Source: Salinimonas profundi | GTDB taxonomy: Bacteria; Pseudomonadota; Gammaproteobacteria; Enterobacterales; Alteromonadaceae | Direction of reading: 5' to 3' | Assembly: GCF_014750655.1 (NCBI RefSeq) | Contig: NZ_JABBXD010000013.1 | Span: forward strand, 1 to 64,000 | Length of the DNA: 64,000 nt | Notes under the pieces: model-generated | Told to the model about the DNA's origin: nothing | The model's database searches: none | Seen by the model: only the letters and a program-made list of their open reading frames with translations | Part shown: one piece after another, positions 43,362 through 52,292 of the stretch | Position numbering within the stretch: the first letter of the stretch is position 1 | Layout of the letters: the number at the start of each line of letters is the position of its first letter | Program-made: the position numbers and the translations under genes

Positions 43362-45043
43362 TGTGGATTGCCAATCTTCCTCCGTTTGTTGTTTTCTTTG
43401 TTTTCGCGCTGTTTGCGCCGGTACTGAAAGGTCGGCTTAGAGCATTATTGTTATTGGCACCGGTCTGGGGTGGATTAAATCTTGCGATGACCGCCGCGGA
43501 TTCAGGAGGTGTTACCTGGCAGTTCACTGATCTGATACTGGACCTGTATTATGTCGACCGGCTCAGCCTGCTGTTCGGATACCTGTTTCATATTGCCGCG
43601 TTTATCGCGCTGATATACTCGTTACACGTAAAAGACTCGGTTCAACAGGTAAGCGGCCTGTTGTATGCAGGCAGTGCGCTGGGAGCTGTTTTCGCCGGGG
43701 ATATGCTAACCGTCTTTATCTTCTGGGAGCTGCTGGCAGTCACCTCAGCATTTTTAATATGGGCGCGACGAACACCTGAAGCAATCCGGGCCGCCAATCG
43801 CTACGTGGTGATTCAGGTCTTGTCCGGAGTACTTATGCTCACCGGCGTTGTCATGCTCTATCAGCAAACCGGTACGCTTCGCCTGGCCTATATCGGGCTG
43901 GAGGGCACCGCGGCCTGGTTGATATTTATCGCGCTGGGAATAAAATGCGCCTTTCCGTTTTTCCATACGTGGCTGACTGATGCATACCCGTTGGCGACCC
44001 CGACCGGTACGTTATATTTATCCGCCTTTACCACCAAGGTGGCGATATACCTTCTGGCCCGTACATTTCCCGGCGAGCCACTGCTCATCTATATTGGCGC
44101 AGCCATGACCTGCTTCCCGATATTCTACGCGGTGATTGAAAATGATTTGCGCAAGGTACTGGCATATTCATTGATTAACCAGCTCGGCTTTATGGTATGT
44201 GGTATCGGTGTGGGTACTGCCCTGGCACTAAATGGCGCAGTAGCGCATGCCTTTAACGATGTTATCTTTAAAGGCTTACTGTTTATGACGATGGGCGCTG
44301 TACTCACGCGCGTCGGCCACGTGAATGGTTCAGATCTGGGGGGACTGTATAAAACCATGCCCCGGACGACAGTTTTTTGTCTGGTGGGCGCCGCGTCTAT
44401 TTCAGCTTTCCCCCTTTTCAGCGGCTTTGTCAGTAAAAGCATGGTGATGGCGGCGTTACTTGAGCAGGACCAGTTGATTGTCTGGCTGATGTTACTGTTC
44501 GCCTCTGCGGGTGTTTTTCATCATGCCGGCATCAAAATTCCTTTCTTCGCGTTTTTCGCGCACGATTCAGGATTGCGCCCTAAAGAAGCGCCTCTCAATA
44601 TGCAGCTGGCAATGGCTATCGGCGCTATACTGTGCATTGCGATTGGCGTGCACCCTGAATGGTTGTACGGCCTACTTCCCTGGCAAAACGACTATTCACC
44701 GTATGATATGACGCACACCCTGACACAACTGCAGCTGTTATTTTTCTCTGCGCTGGCCTTTGTCTGGCTTAATAAACAGGGCCTGTATCCACCAGAGCTA
44801 CGCTCAGTGAATATCGATGTAGAGTGGTTTTATCGCCGGCTGCTGCCGGCCTCAGGCAACCGCGTGGTTAATACACTGGTCAACGCACGCTCTGCGTTCA
44901 GACAAAATGTCCGTATCATTGCTGATCAGTTCGCGCGTCGCAGCACCCCTATGCCCACCGGGACAGTGACAATTCTGACCCGGCGAATGGCCTGGGTATT
45001 CATCGCATTGATGCTATTGGTGATCGGAAGCCTTTTGCTCTAG
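43361..45043 (+). CDS. Third NuoL/M-like antiporter subunit
   Basis: 560 residues, 14 or more helices plus a charged C-terminal extension with an extra final helix (about 535-556). TVFIFWELLAVTSAFLIWARR, LGIKCAFPFFHTWLTDAYPLATPTGTLYLSAFTTKVAIYLLAR and HAFNDVIFKGLLFM mark the family. The lengthened C-terminus resembles the NuoL-type lateral arm. Last gene of the operon; its 3' end overlaps the convergent amylase gene by 30 bases. Confidence 0.9.
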   Translation: MWIANLPPFVVFFVFALFAPVLKGRLRALLLLAPVWGGLNLAMTAADSGGVTWQFTDLILDLYYVDRLSLLFGYLFHIAAFIALIYSLHVKDSVQQVSGLLYAGSALGAVFAGDMLTVFIFWELLAVTSAFLIWARRTPEAIRAANRYVVIQVLSGVLMLTGVVMLYQQTGTLRLAYIGLEGTAAWLIFIALGIKCAFPFFHTWLTDAYPLATPTGTLYLSAFTTKVAIYLLARTFPGEPLLIYIGAAMTCFPIFYAVIENDLRKVLAYSLINQLGFMVCGIGVGTALALNGAVAHAFNDVIFKGLLFMTMGAVLTRVGHVNGSDLGGLYKTMPRTTVFCLVGAASISAFPLFSGFVSKSMVMAALLEQDQLIVWLMLLFASAGVFHHAGIKIPFFAFFAHDSGLRPKEAPLNMQLAMAIGAILCIAIGVHPEWLYGLLPWQNDYSPYDMTHTLTQLQLLFFSALAFVWLNKQGLYPPELRSVNIDVEWFYRRLLPASGNRVVNTLVNARSAFRQNVRIIADQFARRSTPMPTGTVTILTRRMAWVFIALMLLVIGSLLL

Positions 45044-46339
45044 AAGCCTGAACTCGCCGGCGTCTAGCGTCAGTTCAGATACAGTATCAGCGACATAAGG
45101 CTGATTGGTTATCAGATCGGTGTAATGTCCCGGCCACAGCGGCGAGTCCAGAGTAACCGCTGCAGGCTGATGGGAAAGATTCAGGATAACGACTACTTTA
45201 CTCGCGCCCTGGGTGCGAGTGAAACTAAAGACCTGGTCCATATTATTATTTGGCAGCTGAATCATTGTGGCGCCGAAAGGCCCGTTGTGTAACGCCGGGA
45301 TTCGTTTTTTAACAGCGATAAGCTGCGTGTAGAGCTCACCAATTTCGTGCGTTTCCCAATCAATAGGATCACGTTCAAAAAAGGCCAGTCGTTTGGAATC
45401 CCCGGCCTCCTGGCCATTGTGGATCAACGGCATTCCTTCTCCGATGACCGATAACACAATAACAGCGTTGAGCAGCTCGCCAAATAACTCATGCTGCGTG
45501 CCATCCCATGCATTCATATCGTGATTAGTTACAAAGGTCATGCGATAGGCTGAAGCAGGCCAGGCGCGCTCATTCCAGGAGTAGTATTTTCGCAACTTAT
45601 CCAGCGCCAGTGTGCCCTCTGCGATCCCGACCAGGGTTTCATGCCAGCTCCATGCATATGTCATATTAAAGGCATCTTCGTGCAGGTCCCGATTTTCCCA
45701 CTCTGCCAGCATAAATACCGGTTTGATAGCCTCCAGCGCCGGGCGCAGCTGTGACCAGAAATCATTCGGTACATAACCGGCAACATCGCAACGAAAACCG
45801 TCTATATCGAAACGCTTCACCCAGTAGCACATTGCGTCAATCATATACTGACGCAATTCAGGATTATCATAATCAAATTCGATAATATCGTCCCAGTCCC
45901 ACCAGGGAGAAGGTCGAAAATCACCTTTATAGTCTTTGGCATACCAGTCTGGATGCTGGGTAACCAGGTTACAGTCCCACGCACTATGATTAGGCACCCA
46001 GTCCAGAATAACCTTCAAATCCAGTGAGTGCGCTTTTTTTACCAGCGCATGCAAGTCAGCGTCATTGCCAAACTCCGGGTTGACGCCGTAATAGTCTTTC
46101 ACGGCATAAGGCGATCCCAGTTCGCCTTTTTTGTTTTTTTCGCCAATGGGATGGATGGGCATTAACCAAATGATATCGGCACCTAACGCCTTTATTCGCT
46201 GCAGGTCTGCTGTTACAGCTTCAAAGGTGCCTGCCAGACTGTATTGGCGGGTGTTTATCTGATAGATAACCGCATCACGCGACCAGGCAGGTTGTTGAAG
46301 TGTATATTTACTTTGGGGAACGAACGGCGAGCTAGACAT
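45014..46339 (-). CDS. GH13 alpha-amylase-family glycosidase
   Basis: 441 residues, no signal peptide. GH13 regions in order: DWVPNHSAWD, DGFRCDVAG with nucleophile D185, MLAEWE with acid/base E213, and FVTNHDMNAWDG with D274. C-terminal beta domain from about 355. Cytoplasmic, so likely degrades internal or imported maltodextrins. Closest by eye to the bacterial neopullulanase/cyclomaltodextrinase-like amylases without the N-terminal domain. Convergent overlap with the antiporter operon. Confidence 0.92.
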   Translation of the reverse strand: MSSSPFVPQSKYTLQQPAWSRDAVIYQINTRQYSLAGTFEAVTADLQRIKALGADIIWLMPIHPIGEKNKKGELGSPYAVKDYYGVNPEFGNDADLHALVKKAHSLDLKVILDWVPNHSAWDCNLVTQHPDWYAKDYKGDFRPSPWWDWDDIIEFDYDNPELRQYMIDAMCYWVKRFDIDGFRCDVAGYVPNDFWSQLRPALEAIKPVFMLAEWENRDLHEDAFNMTYAWSWHETLVGIAEGTLALDKLRKYYSWNERAWPASAYRMTFVTNHDMNAWDGTQHELFGELLNAVIVLSVIGEGMPLIHNGQEAGDSKRLAFFERDPIDWETHEIGELYTQLIAVKKRIPALHNGPFGATMIQLPNNNMDQVFSFTRTQGASKVVVILNLSHQPAAVTLDSPLWPGHYTDLITNQPYVADTVSELTLDAGEFRLLEQKASDHQ

Positions 46340-46575
46340 TTCATTGCCTCTGGTTGGAAAAAAGTCTCACTGGCTGTTTACGGTAATGCCTCCAATTAGA
46401 TTATCGACACCCGGCCTCAGGGTGATTATCCGGAAGATCAAAAGTTTTTTTAGCGCCACTGACCCTGCCCCATTGAATTAAACCGGCGTGCGTGCTTAAA
46501 GTAAGTAAAAGCAGGCTGAGCTAACAAAAAGCCCGTCAGGCTTTGTTGGGAATACTTACACAGGGATGAAAGTTG

Positions 46576-47430
46576 ATGAGACGGACAACATGGCTCGCCT
46601 TTTTACTATTGTATATTTTTTTTGGTACAACAGCCCTCGCTGAAATGCTGTCAGTCCAAAAGCATGGTTTTGTTGGCCAGTACTATCCCCCCTCTTCAGA
46701 ATCAGGTACACAGGCGGTTATTGTACTGGGCGGCGCCGAAGGCGGGATTCCGACAAAGCTCGCCGAGCAAGTTGCGGCGCTGGGCTACCCGACCCTAGCC
46801 GTGGCCTATTTTAAAGAAAACGGACTGCCCGGAGAGCTGGAAAAAATCCCTCTGGCTTATTTCGACCAGGCAAAAGACTGGTTATCAAAAAAACTACCCG
46901 TGCAATCAGAACACATTACGCTGGCTGGCTGGTCGAAGGGCGCTGAGCTGGCCCTGCTGCTCGCTTCAAGAGACACTACCTATAACCGGGTTGTCGCGAT
47001 TGCACCCAGCTCTGTCATCTGGGCGGGGATATTGAATGACTGGCAGAAAGTCCCCGCGTCAAGCTGGACAGCCGAAGGGGCACCACTTCCTCATGTTGCG
47101 TTTAATCCCACCGGGCCAGTCTCCGGATTACGTGATTTGTACACGCAATCGCTGAATAATCGTAGTGATCATGACGCCGCGACTATTGCGGTTGATAACA
47201 TCAAGGGGCAGCTATTTCTTTTCTCTGGCGGACAGGATGAAGTATGGCCGGCATCGCCTATGTCTGAATCCATTTGTAATAGCGTTAAAAGCACAGACGC
47301 TGTGTCCTGCATCCACTATACGTATCCCCAAATGGGGCATTTGCTTGACTACACTTTTTTACAGTCTGGTACAGCCTTACACGCCCGGTTCAGCGACAGC
47401 CTTGCTGGTGACCAGAAAAACGTACGATAA
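46576..47430 (+). CDS. Exported BAAT/acyl-CoA thioester hydrolase-like alpha/beta hydrolase
   Basis: 284 residues from ATG 46576, with GGGATGAAAG upstream; signal peptide MRRTTWLAFLLLYIFFGTTALA. The BAAT C-terminal domain shows VIVLGGAEGG near the oxyanion hole, the nucleophile elbow LAGWSKGAELALLLA and a histidine in YPQMGHLLDYTF. Usual family members hydrolyse or transfer acyl-CoA thioesters, but export argues for another ester substrate. Single gene with about 230 bases of leader region. Confidence 0.87.
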   Translation: MRRTTWLAFLLLYIFFGTTALAEMLSVQKHGFVGQYYPPSSESGTQAVIVLGGAEGGIPTKLAEQVAALGYPTLAVAYFKENGLPGELEKIPLAYFDQAKDWLSKKLPVQSEHITLAGWSKGAELALLLASRDTTYNRVVAIAPSSVIWAGILNDWQKVPASSWTAEGAPLPHVAFNPTGPVSGLRDLYTQSLNNRSDHDAATIAVDNIKGQLFLFSGGQDEVWPASPMSESICNSVKSTDAVSCIHYTYPQMGHLLDYTFLQSGTALHARFSDSLAGDQKNVR

Positions 47431-47496
47431 TCATACGCTCCCGGACGTACTCGCCGGGAAATAACAACAACCGCTACTGCTAAAGGAGTTAGCTTT

Positions 47497-47835
47497 GTGG
47501 TCAAATCATTAGTTACATTCATCGTCGCACTGCTTGCCGGATATATTATCTGGCAACTCAGTCCGCAAATTTCCGGGCATAAAGAAGCTTTTGATTCACT
47601 GGGTTATTACGGTGCGGCGCTAACCATCACCGGGATAATTCTATTTGCCCACCCTTATGCCAGCGGTTCGGGCGTGGTGGTTGGTCAGATTTTATTTTTT
47701 CTGCTGATGGCCGATCCCGGCAAGTTCTGGTTACCAGGTATTGTGTTTTTGCTGTTATCCGGCATTGTTACCATCGCGGTTGCATTTGCTGTCAGGCTTA
47801 CAATACAAAACACAAGAATACTGAAGCGTCAGTAA
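47497..47835 (+). CDS. Small inner-membrane protein
   Basis: 112 residues starting with GTG 47497, preceded by AAGGAG at eight bases. Four hydrophobic segments (about 5-20, 33-52, 58-76, 79-102). No family recognised. Same strand as the preceding hydrolase, 66 bases downstream, possibly co-transcribed. Confidence 0.72.
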   Translation: MVKSLVTFIVALLAGYIIWQLSPQISGHKEAFDSLGYYGAALTITGIILFAHPYASGSGVVVGQILFFLLMADPGKFWLPGIVFLLLSGIVTIAVAFAVRLTIQNTRILKRQ

Positions 47836-47895
47836 GCCGTAAAGTTCATAGCCCACGTGTTTGCTCTGGTCTCCGGCGAACCAGTCAAGTCGCAG

Positions 47896-47913
47896 AGCGA
47901 GCACCAGCTCGCT
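47896..47913. terminator. Hairpin between convergent genes
   Basis: AGCGAGC and GCTCGCT with a four-base loop; no strong T run on either side, so a weak terminator at best. Confidence 0.4.
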
Positions 47914-47931
47914 GTACACCCGGTTTTAGAT

Positions 47932-48843
47932 CTAAAATAAAGGCAGCCCGCTTAGGCCCATTACAAGCACCCATAAACCAAAAAACACTTTAAGCTGCAA
48001 CGGCTTGAATGCCAGTACAACGTGACGCGCCACTATACCACCAACAATCGCTCCCGCTCCTGCAAACAGCCATACCTGCCACACGATAGCTTTAGTTTGC
48101 ACCAGATGATAAACCACCGCAGGCCAGACACTGCAGGCAGTCAGTATTACGGCAACGGCGATGGCCATGGTGATGTTGCGTCCCCGGATGATCAGGTAGA
48201 CTGCAACTAATTCGCCGACGCCGACAGACAGCCAGGCCGTAATAATACCGCCCACAAATGCAATCAGAGGTAAGGCAATGACATCAGCCCTGGTCAGGGT
48301 CGAAGCGAAACGGGTGCGTCGTAGCAGCGGTATTGACGCAAATATTGCAGCAGCCAGAAATATGGAAAAGACACCGAAGCCCACATGTAATTGTTCAGGC
48401 GGGACAAAGGCAAATGGCAACGCGGTTGACTGACTCGCCCACTGGGCCAGTAGAATTCCGACCACCGAACCTGGCACCGTTAACAGCAATGCGCCTGACA
48501 ACGGTTTCCACTGGCTGTCATCACGATGATAAACGCGAAAGTGACGGCCCCATGTCAATGCGCCGGCCGTCATCCCACAACACTGTATAGCGAAGCTTGT
48601 GGCAACTATTTGTTCTGCCGAAAATCCCATGTGGTGAAAAAAAGGCACGAAGACCACGCCCCCGCCTGCGCCGGTAGCATTGGCAAAAATGGCGCCGATA
48701 ACACCTAGCGCAGAAAAAAGACCAAAGTCTGCTATCAGGCTCAGCGTATTCTCCTGCAAAAACAGAAGAAGCAACCAACCCGCTAACAACAGATACCGTC
48801 TTGGATAACGCAACAGAAATTCAGGCAAGGTGTTAATACTCAA
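47932..48843 (-). CDS. TSUP (TauE/SafE) family membrane transporter
   Basis: 303 residues, about eight helices. TSUP pattern: GAIFANATGAGGGVVFVPFFHHMGFSAEQIVATSFAIQCCGMTAGALTWG near the N-terminus repeated in weaker form at VGGIITAWLSVGVGELVAVYLIIRG. The family exports sulfite, sulfoacetate or similar anions. The twofold repeat and lack of other genes give no substrate hint. Confidence 0.88.
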   Translation of the reverse strand: MSINTLPEFLLRYPRRYLLLAGWLLLLFLQENTLSLIADFGLFSALGVIGAIFANATGAGGGVVFVPFFHHMGFSAEQIVATSFAIQCCGMTAGALTWGRHFRVYHRDDSQWKPLSGALLLTVPGSVVGILLAQWASQSTALPFAFVPPEQLHVGFGVFSIFLAAAIFASIPLLRRTRFASTLTRADVIALPLIAFVGGIITAWLSVGVGELVAVYLIIRGRNITMAIAVAVILTACSVWPAVVYHLVQTKAIVWQVWLFAGAGAIVGGIVARHVVLAFKPLQLKVFFGLWVLVMGLSGLPLF

Positions 48844-48930
48844 AAAATGTGACCCGGCACTGTGCCAGATTACGCAAAAAAAATAAATCCTGTGCTACGA
48901 TGCCTATATATTAACAATTTTATAACACTC

Positions 48931-49425
48931 GTGATTCTAATCAGTGAGCAAGATAATACGGCAACTATCGTTTTGCGACCTAATCGCTCCATAAACTGGC
49001 GGCAGGTAAAAATCATTCTGTTATTGCTGGCAATTCCCGTAGCAATAATAGCGATCGGTTGGTGGCTGGCGGGGATCTGGATAATTCTGCCTTTTGCCGG
49101 ATTCGAACTGCTTTTGCTTAGCGTGTTGATGTATCGGGTCAACTGGCAGCTATATCGACAGCAGGTCATCATCATCAGTGCTGAAAAGCTGGTCGTCGAA
49201 GAAGGTTACCATACGCTGGAGCGCTATATCTTTAGCCGGGCACATTGTTACATTAGCGTGACTGAAACACAGGGGCACTGGCAGCTCCCGCTGGTTTATC
49301 TGCATCATCATCAGGATGAAATCGCACTTGGCCATTTTCTGAATCTCACAGAGCGGCGTGATTTAAAACAAATTTTGCACAATTATGGACTGCAGGTATG
49401 TCGAAATCGCTGGTGGCAGGAGTAA
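48931..49425 (+). CDS. DUF2244 membrane protein
   Basis: 164 residues from GTG 48931. An ATG at 48862 is in frame but only 18 bases from the divergent transporter start, leaving no room for promoters; from GTG the conserved VLRPNRSINW sits where family members have it. Two close helices (about 31-50, 54-72) are followed by a cytoplasmic beta domain. DUF2244 proteins are widespread in proteobacteria near cytochrome oxidase genes; function unknown. Confidence 0.78.
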   Translation: MILISEQDNTATIVLRPNRSINWRQVKIILLLLAIPVAIIAIGWWLAGIWIILPFAGFELLLLSVLMYRVNWQLYRQQVIIISAEKLVVEEGYHTLERYIFSRAHCYISVTETQGHWQLPLVYLHHHQDEIALGHFLNLTERRDLKQILHNYGLQVCRNRWWQE

Positions 49426-49520
49426 AAAAAGCACCGCGAGAGATTTGCTTACAATCTTGCAATTGCCCCTTTCGCTGAATAGCAGTAAAGTCTTGACTCT
49501 TATTGAAACGGAGTATTCAG

Positions 49521-50384
49521 ATGAAAAAACTATTAACCGGATTATTGATGACCGCCTCTATGGCCTGTTCAGTGAGCCACGCCGCGTCCGTCTGGCAGGT
49601 AAGTGATGGTGATAACACCTTGTATATCGGTGGCACATTACACATCCTCAGCCCTTCTGATTATCCGCTTCCTGATGCGTACAATAACGCTTTTCAAAAA
49701 TCAGACGTCTTAGTATTTGAAACGGATATGCAAGCCGTCACCTCGCCGGCCTTCGCAGCCAAGGTAATGCAGCAGAATACATATCAGAACGGTAAAACCA
49801 TTGCCGATGACTTATCTGATGACACCTACCAGCAACTGACTGCATTTTTGAAAGAACGCCAGCTACCTGTTGAGCAGGTCGTGATGCTAAAGCCCGCCAT
49901 GCTCGGCTTAACACTGACCATGATGGAATATCAACGCGCCGGCTTAACCAGTGAGGGCGTTGATGCTCACTTTTTTACCAAAGGCGCAGAGCAGAATAAG
50001 CAGATTGACTGGTTTGAAAGCCCGGATGAGCAACTGGCGTTTATTTCCAGTATGGCTGACGGACAAGAAGATGCATTTATCCGATATACGCTGGAAGATA
50101 TTCAGGAACTGGACAAATTAATTGGCCCCATGAAGGAACACTGGCGCAGCGGTGATATGGACGAGCTCCACGCTATTACGCTTGAAGACTTTAAAGACAC
50201 CTATCCTGACGTGTATGAAGACCTGCTGGTAAATCGAAACGCAAACTGGCTTCCTAAAATCAGGGAATTGATGAAAACGCCTGAAACAGAGTTTGTTCTC
50301 GTAGGAACTCTGCATATGCCTGGCGAGAAAGGCGTACTGAGCCTGCTCGAGGCGCAGGGGTACACGATCACACAACTCAATTAA
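49521..50384 (+). CDS. TraB/GumN-family exported protein
   Basis: 287 residues from ATG 49521 with GGAG upstream; a start six codons earlier is weaker. Signal peptide ending SHA-A. The TraB/GumN (ChaN-like) domain has GGTLHIL at about 34-40 and the matching FVLVGTLHMPGEKGVLSLLEAQGY at the C-terminus. The paired GTLH motifs are presumed catalytic; some relatives are metal-dependent peptidases. Periplasmic. Function not known. Confidence 0.88.
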   Translation: MKKLLTGLLMTASMACSVSHAASVWQVSDGDNTLYIGGTLHILSPSDYPLPDAYNNAFQKSDVLVFETDMQAVTSPAFAAKVMQQNTYQNGKTIADDLSDDTYQQLTAFLKERQLPVEQVVMLKPAMLGLTLTMMEYQRAGLTSEGVDAHFFTKGAEQNKQIDWFESPDEQLAFISSMADGQEDAFIRYTLEDIQELDKLIGPMKEHWRSGDMDELHAITLEDFKDTYPDVYEDLLVNRNANWLPKIRELMKTPETEFVLVGTLHMPGEKGVLSLLEAQGYTITQLN

Positions 50385-50517
50385 CGCATTACGTACTACA
50401 TCAGGGCTGTAACATTATTGATTAGTAAGCCGTTTTGATATTAATCAAGTATTAGTAAATACGATTGATTCACGTACAGACATGACAACCATGCCTGTAC
50501 GCTATGGAGATACCACA

Positions 50518-51087
50518 ATGAAAATAGCAAAGTTATACTGGATGGCGATGCTGGTAAGTCTGACGGCGTTAAGCGGGTGCGCTTCGATGGGCGATGGCAC
50601 CATTGCTGAAAAGCGCCAGGCCATTCTTGAAATGCAGGACAATGCGCTGGCGAGACTGTATCGCGAGAAACCGGACACCCGCGCTCAGCTACAGGATTCT
50701 GCCGGTTACGCAGTATTCAGTAATGCCAATGTAAATGTCATCTTTTTAGCCGCAGGTACCGGATATGGTGTAGTAAATAATAATGCCACCGGCGAGAAGA
50801 TATATATGAACATGGCTGAAGGTGGTGTCGGGCTGGGTATTGGCGCGAAAGACTACCGTCTGGTGATGGTATTTCACACGCAGCGCAGCCTTAACTACTT
50901 TGTCGAAAACGGCTGGACGGCAGGCGGTAATGCGGATGCTGCCGCCAAGGCTGGTAGTAAAGGGCTTTCCTTTGAAGGTGAAGGATATCTGGGTAATGTG
51001 ACCGTGTATACCATGACAGAAAGCGGGTTAGCATTACAGGCAACAGTGAAAGGTACGAAGTTCTGGAAAGACTCGCAATTAAACTGA
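50518..51087 (+). CDS. SYLF/YSC84-domain lipoprotein
   Basis: 189 residues from ATG 50518 with GGAG upstream. Lipobox LSGC (Cys21). SYLF features: GYAVFSNANVNVIFLAAGTGYGVV, MNMAEGGVGLGIGAKDYRLVMVF and FEGEGYLGNVTVYTMTESGL. Eukaryotic SYLF proteins bind phosphoinositides; bacterial lipoprotein members are envelope proteins of unknown role. A hairpin CAAAGACAG/CTGTCTTTG lies 69 bases downstream. Confidence 0.86.
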   Translation: MKIAKLYWMAMLVSLTALSGCASMGDGTIAEKRQAILEMQDNALARLYREKPDTRAQLQDSAGYAVFSNANVNVIFLAAGTGYGVVNNNATGEKIYMNMAEGGVGLGIGAKDYRLVMVFHTQRSLNYFVENGWTAGGNADAAAKAGSKGLSFEGEGYLGNVTVYTMTESGLALQATVKGTKFWKDSQLN

Positions 51088-51214
51088 TTGTGAGAATCGA
51101 ATAAGTTATAACGAATTGGTTATAAAGAATAACTAATTCAGCATCGAAAGGGTTGCAAAGACAGCATCAATTCAGTACTGTCTTTGTGACTTCAACAAAC
51201 ACAATTTTTTGACT

Positions 51215-51259
51215 ATGTATACTTGCGCTGCAAATCACCACCATCATCATAAAGCATAA
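51215..51259 (+). CDS. hisL: his operon leader peptide
   Basis: Fourteen codons: M-Y-T-C-A-A-N, five histidines in a row (CAC CAC CAT CAT CAT), K-A, stop. A histidine run just before attenuator hairpins is the classic sensor of charged histidyl-tRNA: ribosome stalling at these codons favours the antiterminator. E. coli HisL has seven histidines. Confidence 0.93.
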   Translation: MYTCAANHHHHHKA

Positions 51260-51273
51260 CCTTTCAGGTTCGT

Positions 51274-51350
51274 GCTGGAAGGTTTGTGTTTCCTTCCAGC
51301 GGCGCAGATGAATTGTATAGCCCCCGGAAGGAAACTTCCGGGGGTTTTTT
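51274..51350 (+). promoter_or_regulatory. his attenuator: pause/antiterminator hairpin and terminator
   Basis: GCTGGAAGG (51274-51282) pairs with CCTTCCAGC (51292-51300). The terminator stem CCCCCGGAAG (51321-51330), loop GAAA, CTTCCGGGGG (51335-51344) is followed by six T. CTTCC of the upstream arm can alternatively pair with GGAAG of the terminator arm, giving the competing structures needed for attenuation. Confidence 0.92.
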
Positions 51351-51387
51351 CATTTCAGGCGTAATGGTTTATCACAAGGGGATTATT

Positions 51388-52287
51388 ATGAGCGACAACA
51401 GAAGATTGCGAATTGCTGTACAAAAATCTGGAAGATTAAGTAAGGACAGCATTGAGCTATTAAAAGCAATCGGTATCAAACTGAACATTCGCGACCGTCT
51501 GTTAATTGCTCACTCAACCAATGAAGACATTGATTTGTTACGAGTGCGGGATGATGACATTCCAGGGCTGGTGATGGATGGCGTTGTTGATATGGGCTTC
51601 ATCGGCGAAAACGAGCTTGAAGAGAAAATGCTTGAAAGAAAGGCGGCCGGTAAAATTGCAGATTATGAGGTTATGCGGCGACTGGATTATGGTGGCTGCC
51701 GCCTGTCTATCGCCGTGCCGAACGAGGCAAACTACAGCGGTGTACAATCTCTGGAAGGCAAGCGCGTGGCCACGACCTATCCATTTTTGCTTGAACGTTA
51801 TTTTAAAGAGCAAAATGTCAATGCACAGGCGGTCATGCTAACGGGCTCTGTTGAAGTGGCACCGCGCGCCGGTGTCGCTGAAGGGATTTGCGATCTGGTT
51901 TCTACCGGCGCCACGCTGGAAGCCAACGGTCTGGTGGAAAAAGATGTGATTTTTCGCTCAAAAGCGGTACTGATAAAGCGCACCGGTGAATTCAGTACCG
52001 AAAAGCAGGCCCTTATCGACCGCCTGGTACCGCGTATTGATGGCGTGATGCAGGCCAAAGAAAGCAAGTACATCATGCTACACGCGCCAAAAGCGCGTCT
52101 GGAAGAAGTCAAAGACCTGCTACCTGGTGCAGAAAATCCGACGGTACTGCCACTGGCTGGCGCCGAAGACACCGTTGCGATCCACGTGGTCAGCCCGGAA
52201 AACCTGTTCTGGGAAACCATGGAAAAACTAAAAGCACTGGGCTGCAGCTCTATTCTGGTTATGCCAATTGAAAAGATGATGGGTTAA
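51388..52287 (+). CDS. hisG: ATP phosphoribosyltransferase
   Basis: 299 residues, the long-form enzyme with a C-terminal regulatory ACT-like domain. [25 protein letters not shown] is the standard start; an upstream frame runs back through the attenuator but is not meant to be translated. Phosphoribosyl-ATP site [14 protein letters not shown]. First step of histidine synthesis and target of histidine feedback. AAGGGG precedes the start. Confidence 0.98.
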   Translation: MSDNRRLRIAVQKSGRLSKDSIELLKAIGIKLNIRDRLLIAHSTNEDIDLLRVRDDDIPGLVMDGVVDMGFIGENELEEKMLERKAAGKIADYEVMRRLDYGGCRLSIAVPNEANYSGVQSLEGKRVATTYPFLLERYFKEQNVNAQAVMLTGSVEVAPRAGVAEGICDLVSTGATLEANGLVEKDVIFRSKAVLIKRTGEFSTEKQALIDRLVPRIDGVMQAKESKYIMLHAPKARLEEVKDLLPGAENPTVLPLAGAEDTVAIHVVSPENLFWETMEKLKALGCSSILVMPIEKMMG

Positions 52288-52292
52288 GCCAT

